From the NCBI RefSeq assembly GCF_006539725.1, contig NZ_BJNO01000001.1:248001-312000 (forward strand): a stretch of 64,000 bases of DNA, written 5' to 3'. Source of the DNA: Klebsiella terrigena (GTDB taxonomy: Bacteria > Pseudomonadota > Gammaproteobacteria > Enterobacterales > Enterobacteriaceae). This document shows positions 25,258 to 32,747 of this stretch, one piece after another. Every line of letters begins with the position of its first letter. The first letter of the stretch is position 1. A program made the translations under genes and the position numbers. The notes below the pieces were generated by a model that was not told the origin of the DNA, did no database searches, and was given only the letters and a program-made list of their open reading frames with translations.

Positions 25258-26547
25258 TTACCACCACATATCGGCCTGGACACCTACGAGGAAGTCGCCA
25301 CGGCTGTCCATCCAGCTCACATTGTATTTACGATCGACATAGGTCGCGAGCAGTCGAATCTCCGGTGATGGCCCCATTCCGGTGTTAACGGTAAATGTCG
25401 GAACAAAGCTAATCTTACTGGAGCGGCTGCCCTGGTCCATATTATTCACGACAAGATCGTTATCGACGTAGCCGACTTCTGTCTGTATTGAGAAGAACTC
25501 ATTAAACGGGAAAACTGAGCGTAATGATGCTGCATACCATGAGTCATGGTGGCCTGCTTCATAGTCATTATATTGGTAGGTGAAGGTGGGTAAAATATTG
25601 ACGTTAGCACCATACCAGCCTCCCCATACAAACATACGATAGGACTGGTCGCCCTCCTGGACCTTAGTTTGATAGGGTTTATAGCCGTTATTTACATCCT
25701 GCATTGTTTTCTGATACAGAGAGCTTTTACGATACATCGACGTATCCGTTAATGTCGCGCCCAGGAGATCTCCGGAACCCAGCCCGCGTCCTGCCTGTAA
25801 AATGACTTTTGAAAAACCGCCGGTAGCGGCAAAGAAATCATCCCGGGAGTAGATGACGGTTCCTTCTATGCCTTTAGTTGCATATTTGTTGTCATCACCA
25901 ATAAATGAGTTATCTGGCATCTGTTTAGCGGCAATCTCAAAATCCCATGCGCCATATTTTGCGCTGGAGTGCACGGTGTGCATGATCGCCGAACTGCCAT
26001 CCGGGCGTTCAGTATGGTTAGCATCATTACTGACGATGTAAGCCATATCCCATTTTCCACCACCCAATTCAAGGTCTTTAACCCCAATACCGGTACCTGA
26101 GTAATCGGTATAGAAATAATCGGTTGTGAATACATAGTTTTCACGATCGTAGTATCTCAGGCCACCCCATAGTTTACCTGTCGGGGTAATGCCGCCGAGT
26201 TCTACGTAGCTTTCTGAAATGCCTGTTTCGCGCGGTGCCGCACGGGTTTGTAACCCATCACCTTTAGACTCGATTGTCAGATGAATATCGACAGATTTAC
26301 CGTCATTTAAATTCCATAATTTATTCAGCCGACCTTCCCAGCTATTGTCAACTTCAGCCCCCAGACGGCCCATGTTTTTATCAATCTCATCCGCATAACC
26401 CGCTTTGCTAAAGTTATCTCTGGCATCAAAAAGGGACCCGGCTCTTATATAGCCGTGAAAACCAATGGTTTCACTCGCCGTTACCTGTGAGGAAAGTAAC
26501 ATTCCACAGCAGAGCATAATTGAACGTGCGAGGTAGTTCTTTTTCAT
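25258..26547 (-). CDS. LamB-type carbohydrate porin
   Basis: A 429-aa outer-membrane protein with signal peptide (MKKNYLARSIMLCCGM..., cleaved near VTAS, residue ~25). The mature start ETIGFHGYIRAGSLFD matches the LamB/ScrY/BglH family. Glycine- and aromatic-rich amphipathic beta-strands run throughout, including KLWGGLRYYDRENYVFTTDYFYTDYSGTG, a signature LamB strand pair, and the protein ends in aromatic residues (ADMWW), needed for BAM recognition. The length fits an 18-strand maltoporin. Context points to passage of cellobiose and longer beta-glucosides. AAGGGA lies seven bases before the ATG. First gene of a porin-malM-lacI minus-strand cluster. Confidence 0.9.
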   Translation of the reverse strand: MKKNYLARSIMLCCGMLLSSQVTASETIGFHGYIRAGSLFDARDNFSKAGYADEIDKNMGRLGAEVDNSWEGRLNKLWNLNDGKSVDIHLTIESKGDGLQTRAAPRETGISESYVELGGITPTGKLWGGLRYYDRENYVFTTDYFYTDYSGTGIGVKDLELGGGKWDMAYIVSNDANHTERPDGSSAIMHTVHSSAKYGAWDFEIAAKQMPDNSFIGDDNKYATKGIEGTVIYSRDDFFAATGGFSKVILQAGRGLGSGDLLGATLTDTSMYRKSSLYQKTMQDVNNGYKPYQTKVQEGDQSYRMFVWGGWYGANVNILPTFTYQYNDYEAGHHDSWYAASLRSVFPFNEFFSIQTEVGYVDNDLVVNNMDQGSRSSKISFVPTFTVNTGMGPSPEIRLLATYVDRKYNVSWMDSRGDFLVGVQADMWW

Positions 26548-27143
26548 AATAATCCCTTTTCAAAGTGTATTGATAAGTTAAGAGTCTTTAAGTAAAAAGT
26601 TTTAATCCAGAGGGTAGTGCTATTAAAGCAATGGGTGATTAATCCCTTACTTTTGTTTTTTTGTTAGCATTCAGTTCGCCCCTTGCTTCATGAAATAAAA
26701 TGAAAGTCGCGGCGCAGCTGATCAATGATGAGATCAACCGTTTGGGTTAATAGCTTAATAGTGAACAAAATAATGACTGTTCTTTTACCGATCATCAGCG
26801 CTGTGATAGCGATAACTGTTCTATATAAATTCAACTCGCGTTGTCTAATCTCAACCTGCAAACTAATACCAGATGCCTGGGGAATTTAAATACGCTGCGA
26901 CAGCGTTCGTTTTCAGGCGCTGAGATCGCTGCTGATTTACACTTTTGGCGTATCAAAGATATCCCGGTATCAATTAATTTCCTGAGCCATATCCCCATCG
27001 AAGTTTTGCATAATTAAAAAGTCACAATGAGATAAGAGGGGCATTCACCTGACCCCGTTTCGCTTGTGTCATCTTAGATCCCGTTTAAGGCGTTTAGGCA
27101 GCCTTAAATCAGCATTAGACATCGGCTGGCATTTAATCTCCAA

Positions 27144-27155
27144 GAAATCGGTTTC
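27144..27155. promoter_or_regulatory. LacI-type operator, near-perfect (GAAATCGGTTTC)
   Basis: It differs from the perfect palindrome at one position. On the minus strand it would lie just downstream of a TAAAAT -10-like box (27173-27168), so a bound repressor would block transcription towards the porin. The CRP-like site at 27190-27205 is immediately upstream of that box. The distance to the porin start (about 600 bp) is a caveat. Confidence 0.6.
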
Positions 27156-27189
27156 ATGATCAACAGAATTTTAACCTTTTGTCATGAAT

Positions 27190-27205
27190 TGTGCGATTCG
27201 TCACA
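27190..27205. promoter_or_regulatory. CRP-like site
   Basis: TGTGC-N6-TCACA with flanking AT-rich bases matches 9 of 10 core positions of the CRP consensus TGTGA-N6-TCACA. It lies beside the operator at 27144, as expected for a carbohydrate operon under catabolite control. Confidence 0.6.
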
Positions 27206-27306
27206 TTTGTTAATATTTGGTAATGTATTGAATTTAATGAATATTTTATTGAAAACACAGCAAGTTTATCATTTCATAAAATTCAATTTTCCTTGGCTGT
27301 TTTTTA

Positions 27307-27318
27307 GATATCGGTTTC
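27307..27318. promoter_or_regulatory. Degenerate LacI-type operator (GATATCGGTTTC)
   Basis: This site has two differences from the perfect operator and lies 163 bp from the one at 27144, a distance close to the 166-bp spacing of the GH3/GH9 operator pair. Could support looping. Low-to-moderate confidence. Confidence 0.45.
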
Positions 27319-27642
27319 ATAATGGCCTGGGTTGTAGTCATTCACTCCTTAAGCTGTAGCGCTCAAACCCTGGCGGTTTTGCCTCTAAGGCAACCGGGCA
27401 GTCAGGGTATGGCAGCGTGAGATTTCATGCGGCATAGCGGCAGGCAGAGCGGATAGCTGCACCGGCAATTTCCGCAGGTTTTCGCTGAACGGCGGGCTGG
27501 CGCAGTGGGTTACATCGGTGACGACTGCGGTAAAGATTGTGTTTGATACCGGTATCGTGGCGTGATGAAAAGGGAAATGACGAGGGAATTTGAATGGTAT
27601 TTTTATAACATATTGATATTTATTGTTTTTTATAATCAAGAC

Positions 27643-27658
27643 AGTGATCGCTGTCACG
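27643..27658 (+). promoter_or_regulatory. CRP-like site upstream of the PTS operon
   Basis: AGTGA-N6-TCACG matches 8 of 10 CRP core positions. It lies 34 bp (about three turns) upstream of the operator at 27677. With a start near 27710 its centre would be near -60, a class I activation position. Confidence 0.5.
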
Positions 27659-27676
27659 ATTACGGTATTTATCCTT

Positions 27677-27688
27677 GAAATCGATTTC
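27677..27688 (+). promoter_or_regulatory. LacI-type operator on the PTS promoter (GAAATCGATTTC)
   Basis: Third perfect copy of the palindrome, 55 bp upstream of the IIB start codon. It overlaps a TTGAAA hexamer (27675-27680) that could be the -35, with a weak -10 (TGATAT, 27697-27702). Repression by the LacI-type regulator is inferred. Confidence 0.75.
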
Positions 27689-27743
27689 CTAAAAAATGAT
27701 ATGGATTTATATTGCTTCGAACTATCAATATGGAGATTTAAAA

Positions 27744-28049
27744 ATGAAAAAGATCATGCTTTGTTGCTCCGCAGGTATGTCTACAAGCCTGCTGGTTAAA
27801 AAAATGGAAGCAGCCGCGGAAGCGAAGAACCTGGATGTTGAAATCAAGGCTTTTGGCGTGGCTGAATTTGATGAAAACATGCCCAACTACCATGTCGTGC
27901 TGCTTGGACCGCAAATTAAGTATATGCAGAATAATTTATCGTCTAAAGCGTCCGTTTATGGAATTAAAGTCCAGCCTATCGAGATGCTGGACTATGGGAT
28001 GCTGCGCGGAGATCGGGTTCTGGATATTGCATTAGAACTGGCTAAATGA
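27744..28049 (+). CDS. PTS cellobiose-type EIIB (Lac family)
   Basis: The product is 101 aa from ATG 27744, with GGAG eight bases upstream. The protein begins MKKIMLCCSAGMSTSLLVKK, the EIIB(Lac/Cel) motif in which Cys8 is the phosphocysteine (ChbB-like). It carries phosphate from EIIA to the incoming sugar. The length is standard. First gene of a IIB-IIC-GH1-IIA operon. Cytoplasmic. Confidence 0.95.
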   Translation: MKKIMLCCSAGMSTSLLVKKMEAAAEAKNLDVEIKAFGVAEFDENMPNYHVVLLGPQIKYMQNNLSSKASVYGIKVQPIEMLDYGMLRGDRVLDIALELAK

Positions 28050-28068
28050 CGGTAGGGTGAAACAGCAG

Positions 28069-29403
28069 ATGAACTCATTTTATAATTTTTTGGTTGGCAT
28101 CATTGAAAAACGGCTTGCGCCGATGGCCGGTGTTATTGCTCAGCAACGATATGTCCTGGCAATACGTGATGGATTCATCGCCGCGCTGCCGTTTATGATT
28201 GTTGGCAGCTTTATGCTTGTTTTTATCTTTCCGCCAATATCAAGTAATACCACTTTTCAATTTGCGAAAGCCTGGCTGAATTTTTCTGCAAACTATCGCG
28301 AACAGTTGATGTTACCGTTTAATATGAGTATGGGGTTAATGACCATATTTATTTCAGTCGGGGTAGGGGCAAGTTTAGGAAAACAATACTCTTTAGATCC
28401 TATAACAACGGGTCTTCTTTCGCTGATGTCGTTTATGCTGGTTGCTGCCGACCTTAAGAACGGCGCCCTGTCAATGCAGTATTTTTCTGGTCAAGGTATC
28501 TTCACCGCGTTGCTTTGTTCAATATACGCGACAGAGGTCTATCGTTGGCTGAAAAAACGGAATATCACAATTAAATTACCGGAGCAGGTGCCGCCTGGTG
28601 TTTCCCGGTCGTTTGAGGTGCTGATCCCGGTCATTGTTATTATGATTACCTTACATCCTCTGAATCTTTTCATTGAGCATGCTACAGGTATGATTTTACC
28701 TGAAGCTATTATGGCGATGCTTAAGCCCTTAGTCGCGGCATCGGATAGCCTTTTAGCGGTAATTCTGGCCGTGCTGTTGTGCCAAATCCTGTGGTTCGCG
28801 GGTATACATGGGACGATGATTGTTACCGGGATCATGAACCCTTTCTGGATGGCGAACCTTGCGTCTAACCAGGCCGCATTGGCAGCTGGAGAAGCGATCC
28901 CGCATACTTTTGTACAAGGCTTCTGGGATCATTTCCTGTTTATTGGAGGAGTGGGTTCAACCTTACCATTGGCAATTCTGCTGATCAGAAGTAGGGCTGC
29001 TCATCTTCGGACTATCGGCCGTATGGGCTTTGTACCCGGTCTTTTCAACATCAACGAACCGATATTGTTCGGCGCGCCGATCATCATGAACCCGATTTTG
29101 TTCATTCCGTTTGTGTTTATCCCGGTGATTAACGCCATTCTTGCATGGTATGCCATCGATCTGGGGCTGGTAGAGAAAGTGGTTATGATGACCGCATGGA
29201 CGACTCCCGCACCTATTGGCGCATCATGGGCGACTAACTGGGCTATTGCTCCGGTAATACTGTGCTTTATCTGTATGGCTATCGCCGCGTTAATGTATTA
29301 CCCGTTCGTCAAAGCATACGAGAAAACGTTGCTGGCAGCCGATAATTCAAACGTTGAAAGTAAAAATGAAGAAAGTTTTGAATTAAAGTCAGAAAAAGTT
29401 TAA
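28069..29403 (+). CDS. PTS cellobiose-type EIIC permease (Lac family)
   Basis: The product is 444 aa from ATG 28069, with AGGGTG ten bases upstream; a GTG at 28057 would lengthen it by four residues. It is an integral membrane protein with about ten hydrophobic segments. Typical EIIC(Cel) motifs are IRDGFIAALPFMIVGSFMLV near the N-terminus, WFAGIHGTMIVTGIMNPFW, and GFVPGLFNINEPILFGAPIIMNPI, the conserved substrate-site region with the key Glu of NEP. Imports a beta-diglucoside such as cellobiose with phosphorylation by EIIB. Lower GC than the flanking metabolic genes. Confidence 0.94.
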   Translation: MNSFYNFLVGIIEKRLAPMAGVIAQQRYVLAIRDGFIAALPFMIVGSFMLVFIFPPISSNTTFQFAKAWLNFSANYREQLMLPFNMSMGLMTIFISVGVGASLGKQYSLDPITTGLLSLMSFMLVAADLKNGALSMQYFSGQGIFTALLCSIYATEVYRWLKKRNITIKLPEQVPPGVSRSFEVLIPVIVIMITLHPLNLFIEHATGMILPEAIMAMLKPLVAASDSLLAVILAVLLCQILWFAGIHGTMIVTGIMNPFWMANLASNQAALAAGEAIPHTFVQGFWDHFLFIGGVGSTLPLAILLIRSRAAHLRTIGRMGFVPGLFNINEPILFGAPIIMNPILFIPFVFIPVINAILAWYAIDLGLVEKVVMMTAWTTPAPIGASWATNWAIAPVILCFICMAIAALMYYPFVKAYEKTLLAADNSNVESKNEESFELKSEKV

Positions 29404-29441
29404 TACGGTAATTTTAAATATTTTAAGTCATGAGGTGATGT

Positions 29442-30821
29442 ATGGAATATAAATTCCCGGATGGGTTTTGGTGGGGGAGCGCTTCATCTGCGACGCAATC
29501 AGAAGGTTCGGTTGATGGCGATGGAAAAGCAAAAAACATATGGGATCATTGGTATAATCTTGAGCCGAACAGATTTCATGAGAAAATTGGACCGGCTGAA
29601 ACATCCACGTTTTATAAGAATTATCATCAAGATATTCTGTTGATGAAGCGTATTGGACATAACAGTTTCCGGACATCTATCTCCTGGGCCCGATTAATGC
29701 CGGATGGCGAAAAAATCAACCGGGAAGCCGTCGAGTTTTATAATAATGTCATCGATGATTTAATCGAGAATGGCATTGAACCGATTTTCGGGCTTTTCCA
29801 TTTCGACATGCCGCTATACTGGCAGGAGCGCGGAGGATGGCAAAGCAGGGAAACGGTTGCAGCCTATGAAACCTACGCCAAAGTTTGTTTTGAACTGTTT
29901 GGTGATAGAGTTAAACACTGGGTGACCTTTAATGAGCCGGTTGTCGTTGTGGAAGGAGGATATTTATACGACTTCCACTACCCGAATAATGTAAATTTCC
30001 GCAGCGCGGCGCAAGTTGCGTTTCATATCATGCTGGCACACAGTAAAGCGGTAAGAGCGTATAAAGGCATGGGGCTGTCCGGTAAAATTGGCATAGTGCT
30101 TAACCTGACGCCTTCATACCCACGGTCTAATAATGAAGAGGACTTGAAAGCATCGTTTATTGCTGACCTGTTCTTCAACCGTTCATTCCTGGAGCCAGCA
30201 ATAAATGGTATCTATCCGGTCGAACTGGTAGAGATTTTAAAGACCTACGATCAGCTGCCAGAATACGAAAGTGAAGACCTGGAAATCATCCAGCAGGGTA
30301 AGGTTGACTTCCTCGGTGTCAACTATTACCAACCGCGGAGAGTCAAAGCCAGAGCAACAATGATCAATCCTGATTCACCGTTCATGCCCGATTGGTTTTT
30401 TGAAAACTATGAAATGCCTGGCCGTAAAATGAACGTATATCGTGGCTGGGAAATTTATGAAGAGGGTATTTACGATATCTTAATCAACCTGCGCGATAAC
30501 TATGGAAACATCCCTTGCTATATTTCTGAAAATGGCATGGGTGTTGAGAATGAGACCCGGTTTATTGCTGATGACGGGCAGGTAAAAGATCATTACCGAA
30601 TTGATTTTATTCGGGAGCATCTGAAGTGGGTGCACCGTGCTATTAGCGAAGGGTCTCAATGCCAGGGGTATCATTTATGGACCTTTATTGACAACTGGTC
30701 GTGGATGAATGCTTACAAAAACCGATATGGTTTCATTAGCCTGGACCTGGATTCTCAAGTTCGCACCGTGAAACAGAGCGGTGAATGGTTTGCAGAAGTT
30801 TCCGTGAATAATGGATTTTGA
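29442..30821 (+). CDS. GH1 6-phospho-beta-glucosidase
   Basis: A 459-aa GH1 enzyme. The acid/base Glu165 lies in VTFNEP and the nucleophile Glu363 in YISENGMG. The N-terminus has FPDGFWWGSASSATQSEG, typical of GH1. The C-terminal WSWMNAYKNRYGFISLD supplies the Lys-x-x-Tyr pair that binds the 6-phosphate in phospho-beta-glucosidases and that plain beta-glucosidases lack. It cleaves cellobiose-6-phosphate to glucose and glucose-6-phosphate in the cytoplasm. It lies between the IIC and IIA genes of the PTS. Confidence 0.94.
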   Translation: MEYKFPDGFWWGSASSATQSEGSVDGDGKAKNIWDHWYNLEPNRFHEKIGPAETSTFYKNYHQDILLMKRIGHNSFRTSISWARLMPDGEKINREAVEFYNNVIDDLIENGIEPIFGLFHFDMPLYWQERGGWQSRETVAAYETYAKVCFELFGDRVKHWVTFNEPVVVVEGGYLYDFHYPNNVNFRSAAQVAFHIMLAHSKAVRAYKGMGLSGKIGIVLNLTPSYPRSNNEEDLKASFIADLFFNRSFLEPAINGIYPVELVEILKTYDQLPEYESEDLEIIQQGKVDFLGVNYYQPRRVKARATMINPDSPFMPDWFFENYEMPGRKMNVYRGWEIYEEGIYDILINLRDNYGNIPCYISENGMGVENETRFIADDGQVKDHYRIDFIREHLKWVHRAISEGSQCQGYHLWTFIDNWSWMNAYKNRYGFISLDLDSQVRTVKQSGEWFAEVSVNNGF

Positions 30822-30831
30822 TGAGGATAGT

Positions 30832-31143
30832 ATGTTAGATACCGAAGAAGTCGTTATGGGTATTATTGTTAATGCCGGCCATTCCAGAAGTTTGTGCTAT
30901 GAAGCATTAAATCATGCGAAAGCGGGTGATTTTGAGCATGCCAGCAAATTACTTGAGATGGCCGCTGAAGCGGGTAAAGAAGCGCATGCCATACAGACTA
31001 AGCTGATAGAAGAAGACGAAGGGATGGGGAAAACGACGATGACGCTTGTGATGGTACATGCGCAAGATCATCTGATGACATCTATCCTGTGTCGCGAAAT
31101 GATAACTGAGCTGGTTCAGATCTATAAAAATAAATTGAATTAG
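30832..31143 (+). CDS. PTS cellobiose-type EIIA (Lac family)
   Basis: The product is 103 aa from ATG 30832, with GAGG five bases upstream; an ATG at 30811 would overlap the GH1 gene and lacks a ribosome site. The all-helical EIIA(Lac) has SRSLCYEALNHAKAGDF in helix 1-2 and the phosphohistidine His76 in VMVHAQDHLMT. It accepts phosphate from HPr and passes it to EIIB. Trimeric and cytoplasmic in the family. Last gene of the operon. Confidence 0.95.
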   Translation: MLDTEEVVMGIIVNAGHSRSLCYEALNHAKAGDFEHASKLLEMAAEAGKEAHAIQTKLIEEDEGMGKTTMTLVMVHAQDHLMTSILCREMITELVQIYKNKLN

Positions 31144-31524
31144 CCTTGAATAAAGAAGGCGTCCTGGATTCGCTACCGCGCTCGCTCAGCAAAGAGAGCG
31201 TGACCCTATTATCCGGGGCGTCCTTCTAAAGCGGTCTACGTCATGGTTTATTTGCAGCGCTGACCTTATCCGTGAAGCGTGGGCATACGGTCAGGTGACG
31301 AAACGCCCCACCAGCATAATAAAGCCAGCCGCGATCGGTATAAAGACGCAAACGCCATATTGCCGAATTAGCGTTCTGGTTTCACTGCCCGCAGTCGGTG
31401 CCAGAAATGCCGGTTTGCGTCGCGTTTATCGCCCCGGACGGCGCATATTAAGACGGACCGGATGCCATCTGATTATTTCTGCTAACAATAGCGGTATTTA
31501 CCTCGGAATAAAGGGTGATTAAAC
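31144..31524. other. Intergenic region after the PTS operon
   Basis: About 380 bp. No clear terminator for the PTS operon was seen. It contains a short minus-strand relic (listed separately) and the start region of the Mig-14-like gene. Confidence 0.45.
31291..31428 (-). pseudogene. Possible C-terminal relic of a membrane protein
   Basis: A minus-strand frame bounded by stops encodes about 45 residues ending with a hydrophobic helix (YGVCVFIPIAAGFIMLVGRF), then a stop. There is no start codon or ribosome site. It looks like the tail of a lost transporter gene, but the source family is not recognisable. Confidence 0.25.
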
Positions 31525-32415
31525 ATGACATTCAAGCATGCGCTGTGCGGATGGGTACCTTCGGATTTTGACCTCTATCAGGAAACATACCTGAAGTACG
31601 GAGGCAGCGTGAATATGCACCCGGACGTTGTGCGCTTTTTTATGGATGAAAAAAAATTAACATTCGATTTCTGGCATACCGAACATAACGGGGATATCAC
31701 CGCCGCGTATTTCGTGACGGATAAAAAATATCCCGGTCTGAACGTCTGGCAGGATTATCCCGTATCCTATGACGAAATCATTCTGCCCGCGGCCCCCGAT
31801 CAGAAGGTGATTCTCCCGACGAAAACCAACCGACTGTCGTCGGTCCTGCAGGGGTGCGTGCGCAATTCCATTCCGGCCTTTGGCCAGGCGCCTGAGGTGT
31901 ACCGAATTAAAGAGACGTTTTCGACGAAAACGACCCGGAAGCGAAATGGTGAACTGAAACGCTTTATCGCTGCAGGCGGGGAAATCCGGCCCCTGGCTGA
32001 GATGTCCGCCGGCGAGATTGCGGACCTCTACGTCGCGCTGTTCAGATCCCGGTTTGTGGATTCCGTCAGGTGCTATGACAAATTCAGGATTGAAGCGCTG
32101 TTTAGCGCGCTGCCTCAGATGGTCTCCGGGAATGCGCTCTTCTTTCACGGGGCGCCGTGTGCCCTCGATCTGATGCTCTGCGCGGACAGCCGTAGCTTTC
32201 TGTATGTTGACGTGCCGAACGGCGGATTCGATCCGCAGCTATCCTCGTTCAGTCCGGGGAGCCTGGTGATGTGGACAAATATCCTGGCGGCGCAGGAGCG
32301 GTGCCGGCGAGATAATAAGACGCTGTACTTCTCGATTGGTCGGAATGGAAAGGGCTGGGGCTATAAGCAACAATGGGCCGACCTCTTTCCGGTGAGGAAA
32401 GTCCTGATGTTATAG
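31525..32415 (+). CDS. Mig-14 family protein
   Basis: The 296-aa sequence fits the Salmonella Mig-14 family: CGWVPSDFDLYQETYLKYGGS near the N-terminus, HPDVVRFFMDEK, LPTKTNRLSSVLQ, RNGELKRFIAAGG, YVDVPNGGFDPQLSSFSPGS and a C-terminal YFSIGRNGKGWGYKQQW. The fold is related to GNAT acyltransferases. In Salmonella, Mig-14 is associated with the inner membrane and contributes to resistance to antimicrobial peptides and to survival in macrophages; the biochemical reaction is not known. It stands alone between the PTS island and the amidohydrolase island, without a shared operon. Confidence 0.78.
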   Translation: MTFKHALCGWVPSDFDLYQETYLKYGGSVNMHPDVVRFFMDEKKLTFDFWHTEHNGDITAAYFVTDKKYPGLNVWQDYPVSYDEIILPAAPDQKVILPTKTNRLSSVLQGCVRNSIPAFGQAPEVYRIKETFSTKTTRKRNGELKRFIAAGGEIRPLAEMSAGEIADLYVALFRSRFVDSVRCYDKFRIEALFSALPQMVSGNALFFHGAPCALDLMLCADSRSFLYVDVPNGGFDPQLSSFSPGSLVMWTNILAAQERCRRDNKTLYFSIGRNGKGWGYKQQWADLFPVRKVLML

Positions 32416-32668
32416 ACACTCCATGGTTATCGTGCACGACTGGCTGCGCAAACGAACGTGATGCGGTTACGCAATGCAGCCCAGGGGCGGGCACGATAGA
32501 AATGTCGAGTGATACGTCCGGACACAGACGGGACGGTTGTATATCCACTATAGCTTTATTGCTTCGCCATCTCAGGAGCGGACGTTGTTCCTTAAGCTTC
32601 CATAACAGAAATTGGTCGCGAGCAATACAGCCTGAGCGAGTTCCCTGAAGCACTATTGAACGCCTTTA

Positions 32669-32690
32669 TTGCTAGCAATGATGCTAGTTT
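32669..32690 (+). promoter_or_regulatory. Tandem palindromic operator 1 of the amidohydrolase island
   Basis: TTGCTAGCAA (32669-32678), TG, then the related ATGCTAGTTT (32681-32690). The same arrangement recurs upstream of the transporter gene at 34145-34166. It lies 58-79 bp before the deacetylase start, at the promoter position. The GntR-type regulator encoded at 43775-44473 is the likely binder. Confidence 0.7.
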
Positions 32691-32703
32691 GGTACGAAAG
32701 TTG

Positions 32704-32739
32704 CTCTTGTCTGTCAGGAATCCCGAACCGGGACAAGAG
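32704..32739 (+). other. Leader hairpin before the deacetylase gene
   Basis: CTCTTGTC (32704-32711) pairs perfectly with GACAAGAG (32732-32739). An alternative inner stem TCCCG/CGGGA (32721-32733) competes with it. The 3' arm abuts the GAGGAG ribosome site (32737-32742). It could modulate translation. No function is proven. Confidence 0.45.
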
Positions 32740-32747
32740 GAGTTACA

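Larger units (their letters stand above)
26548..27743. other. Regulatory intergenic region between porin and PTS operon
   Basis: Nearly 1.2 kb between divergent operons, AT-rich with one GC-rich patch (27360-27570) that may be gene debris. It contains three LacI-type sites and two CRP-like sites listed separately. A weaker candidate operator (CAACCGTTTG, near 26737) lies closer to the porin. An 8-bp inverted repeat (TTTAAGGC/GCCTTAAA, 27084-27108) is also present. Two short open frames (27156-27359 plus, 27385-27657 minus) show no family resemblance and are not called. Confidence 0.6.
32416..32747. other. Intergenic region ahead of the amidohydrolase island
   Basis: 332 bp without a supported gene. 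Its last 80 bp hold the tandem operator and a leader hairpin listed separately. The earlier part shows nothing recognisable. Confidence 0.5.

Noticed and set aside
27156-27359. 67-codon plus-strand open frame in the porin/PTS intergenic region
   Set aside because: No ribosome site or family resemblance; it overlaps CRP-like and operator sites.
27385-27657. 90-codon minus-strand open frame
   Set aside because: No recognisable domain; a GC-rich patch with low-complexity translation.
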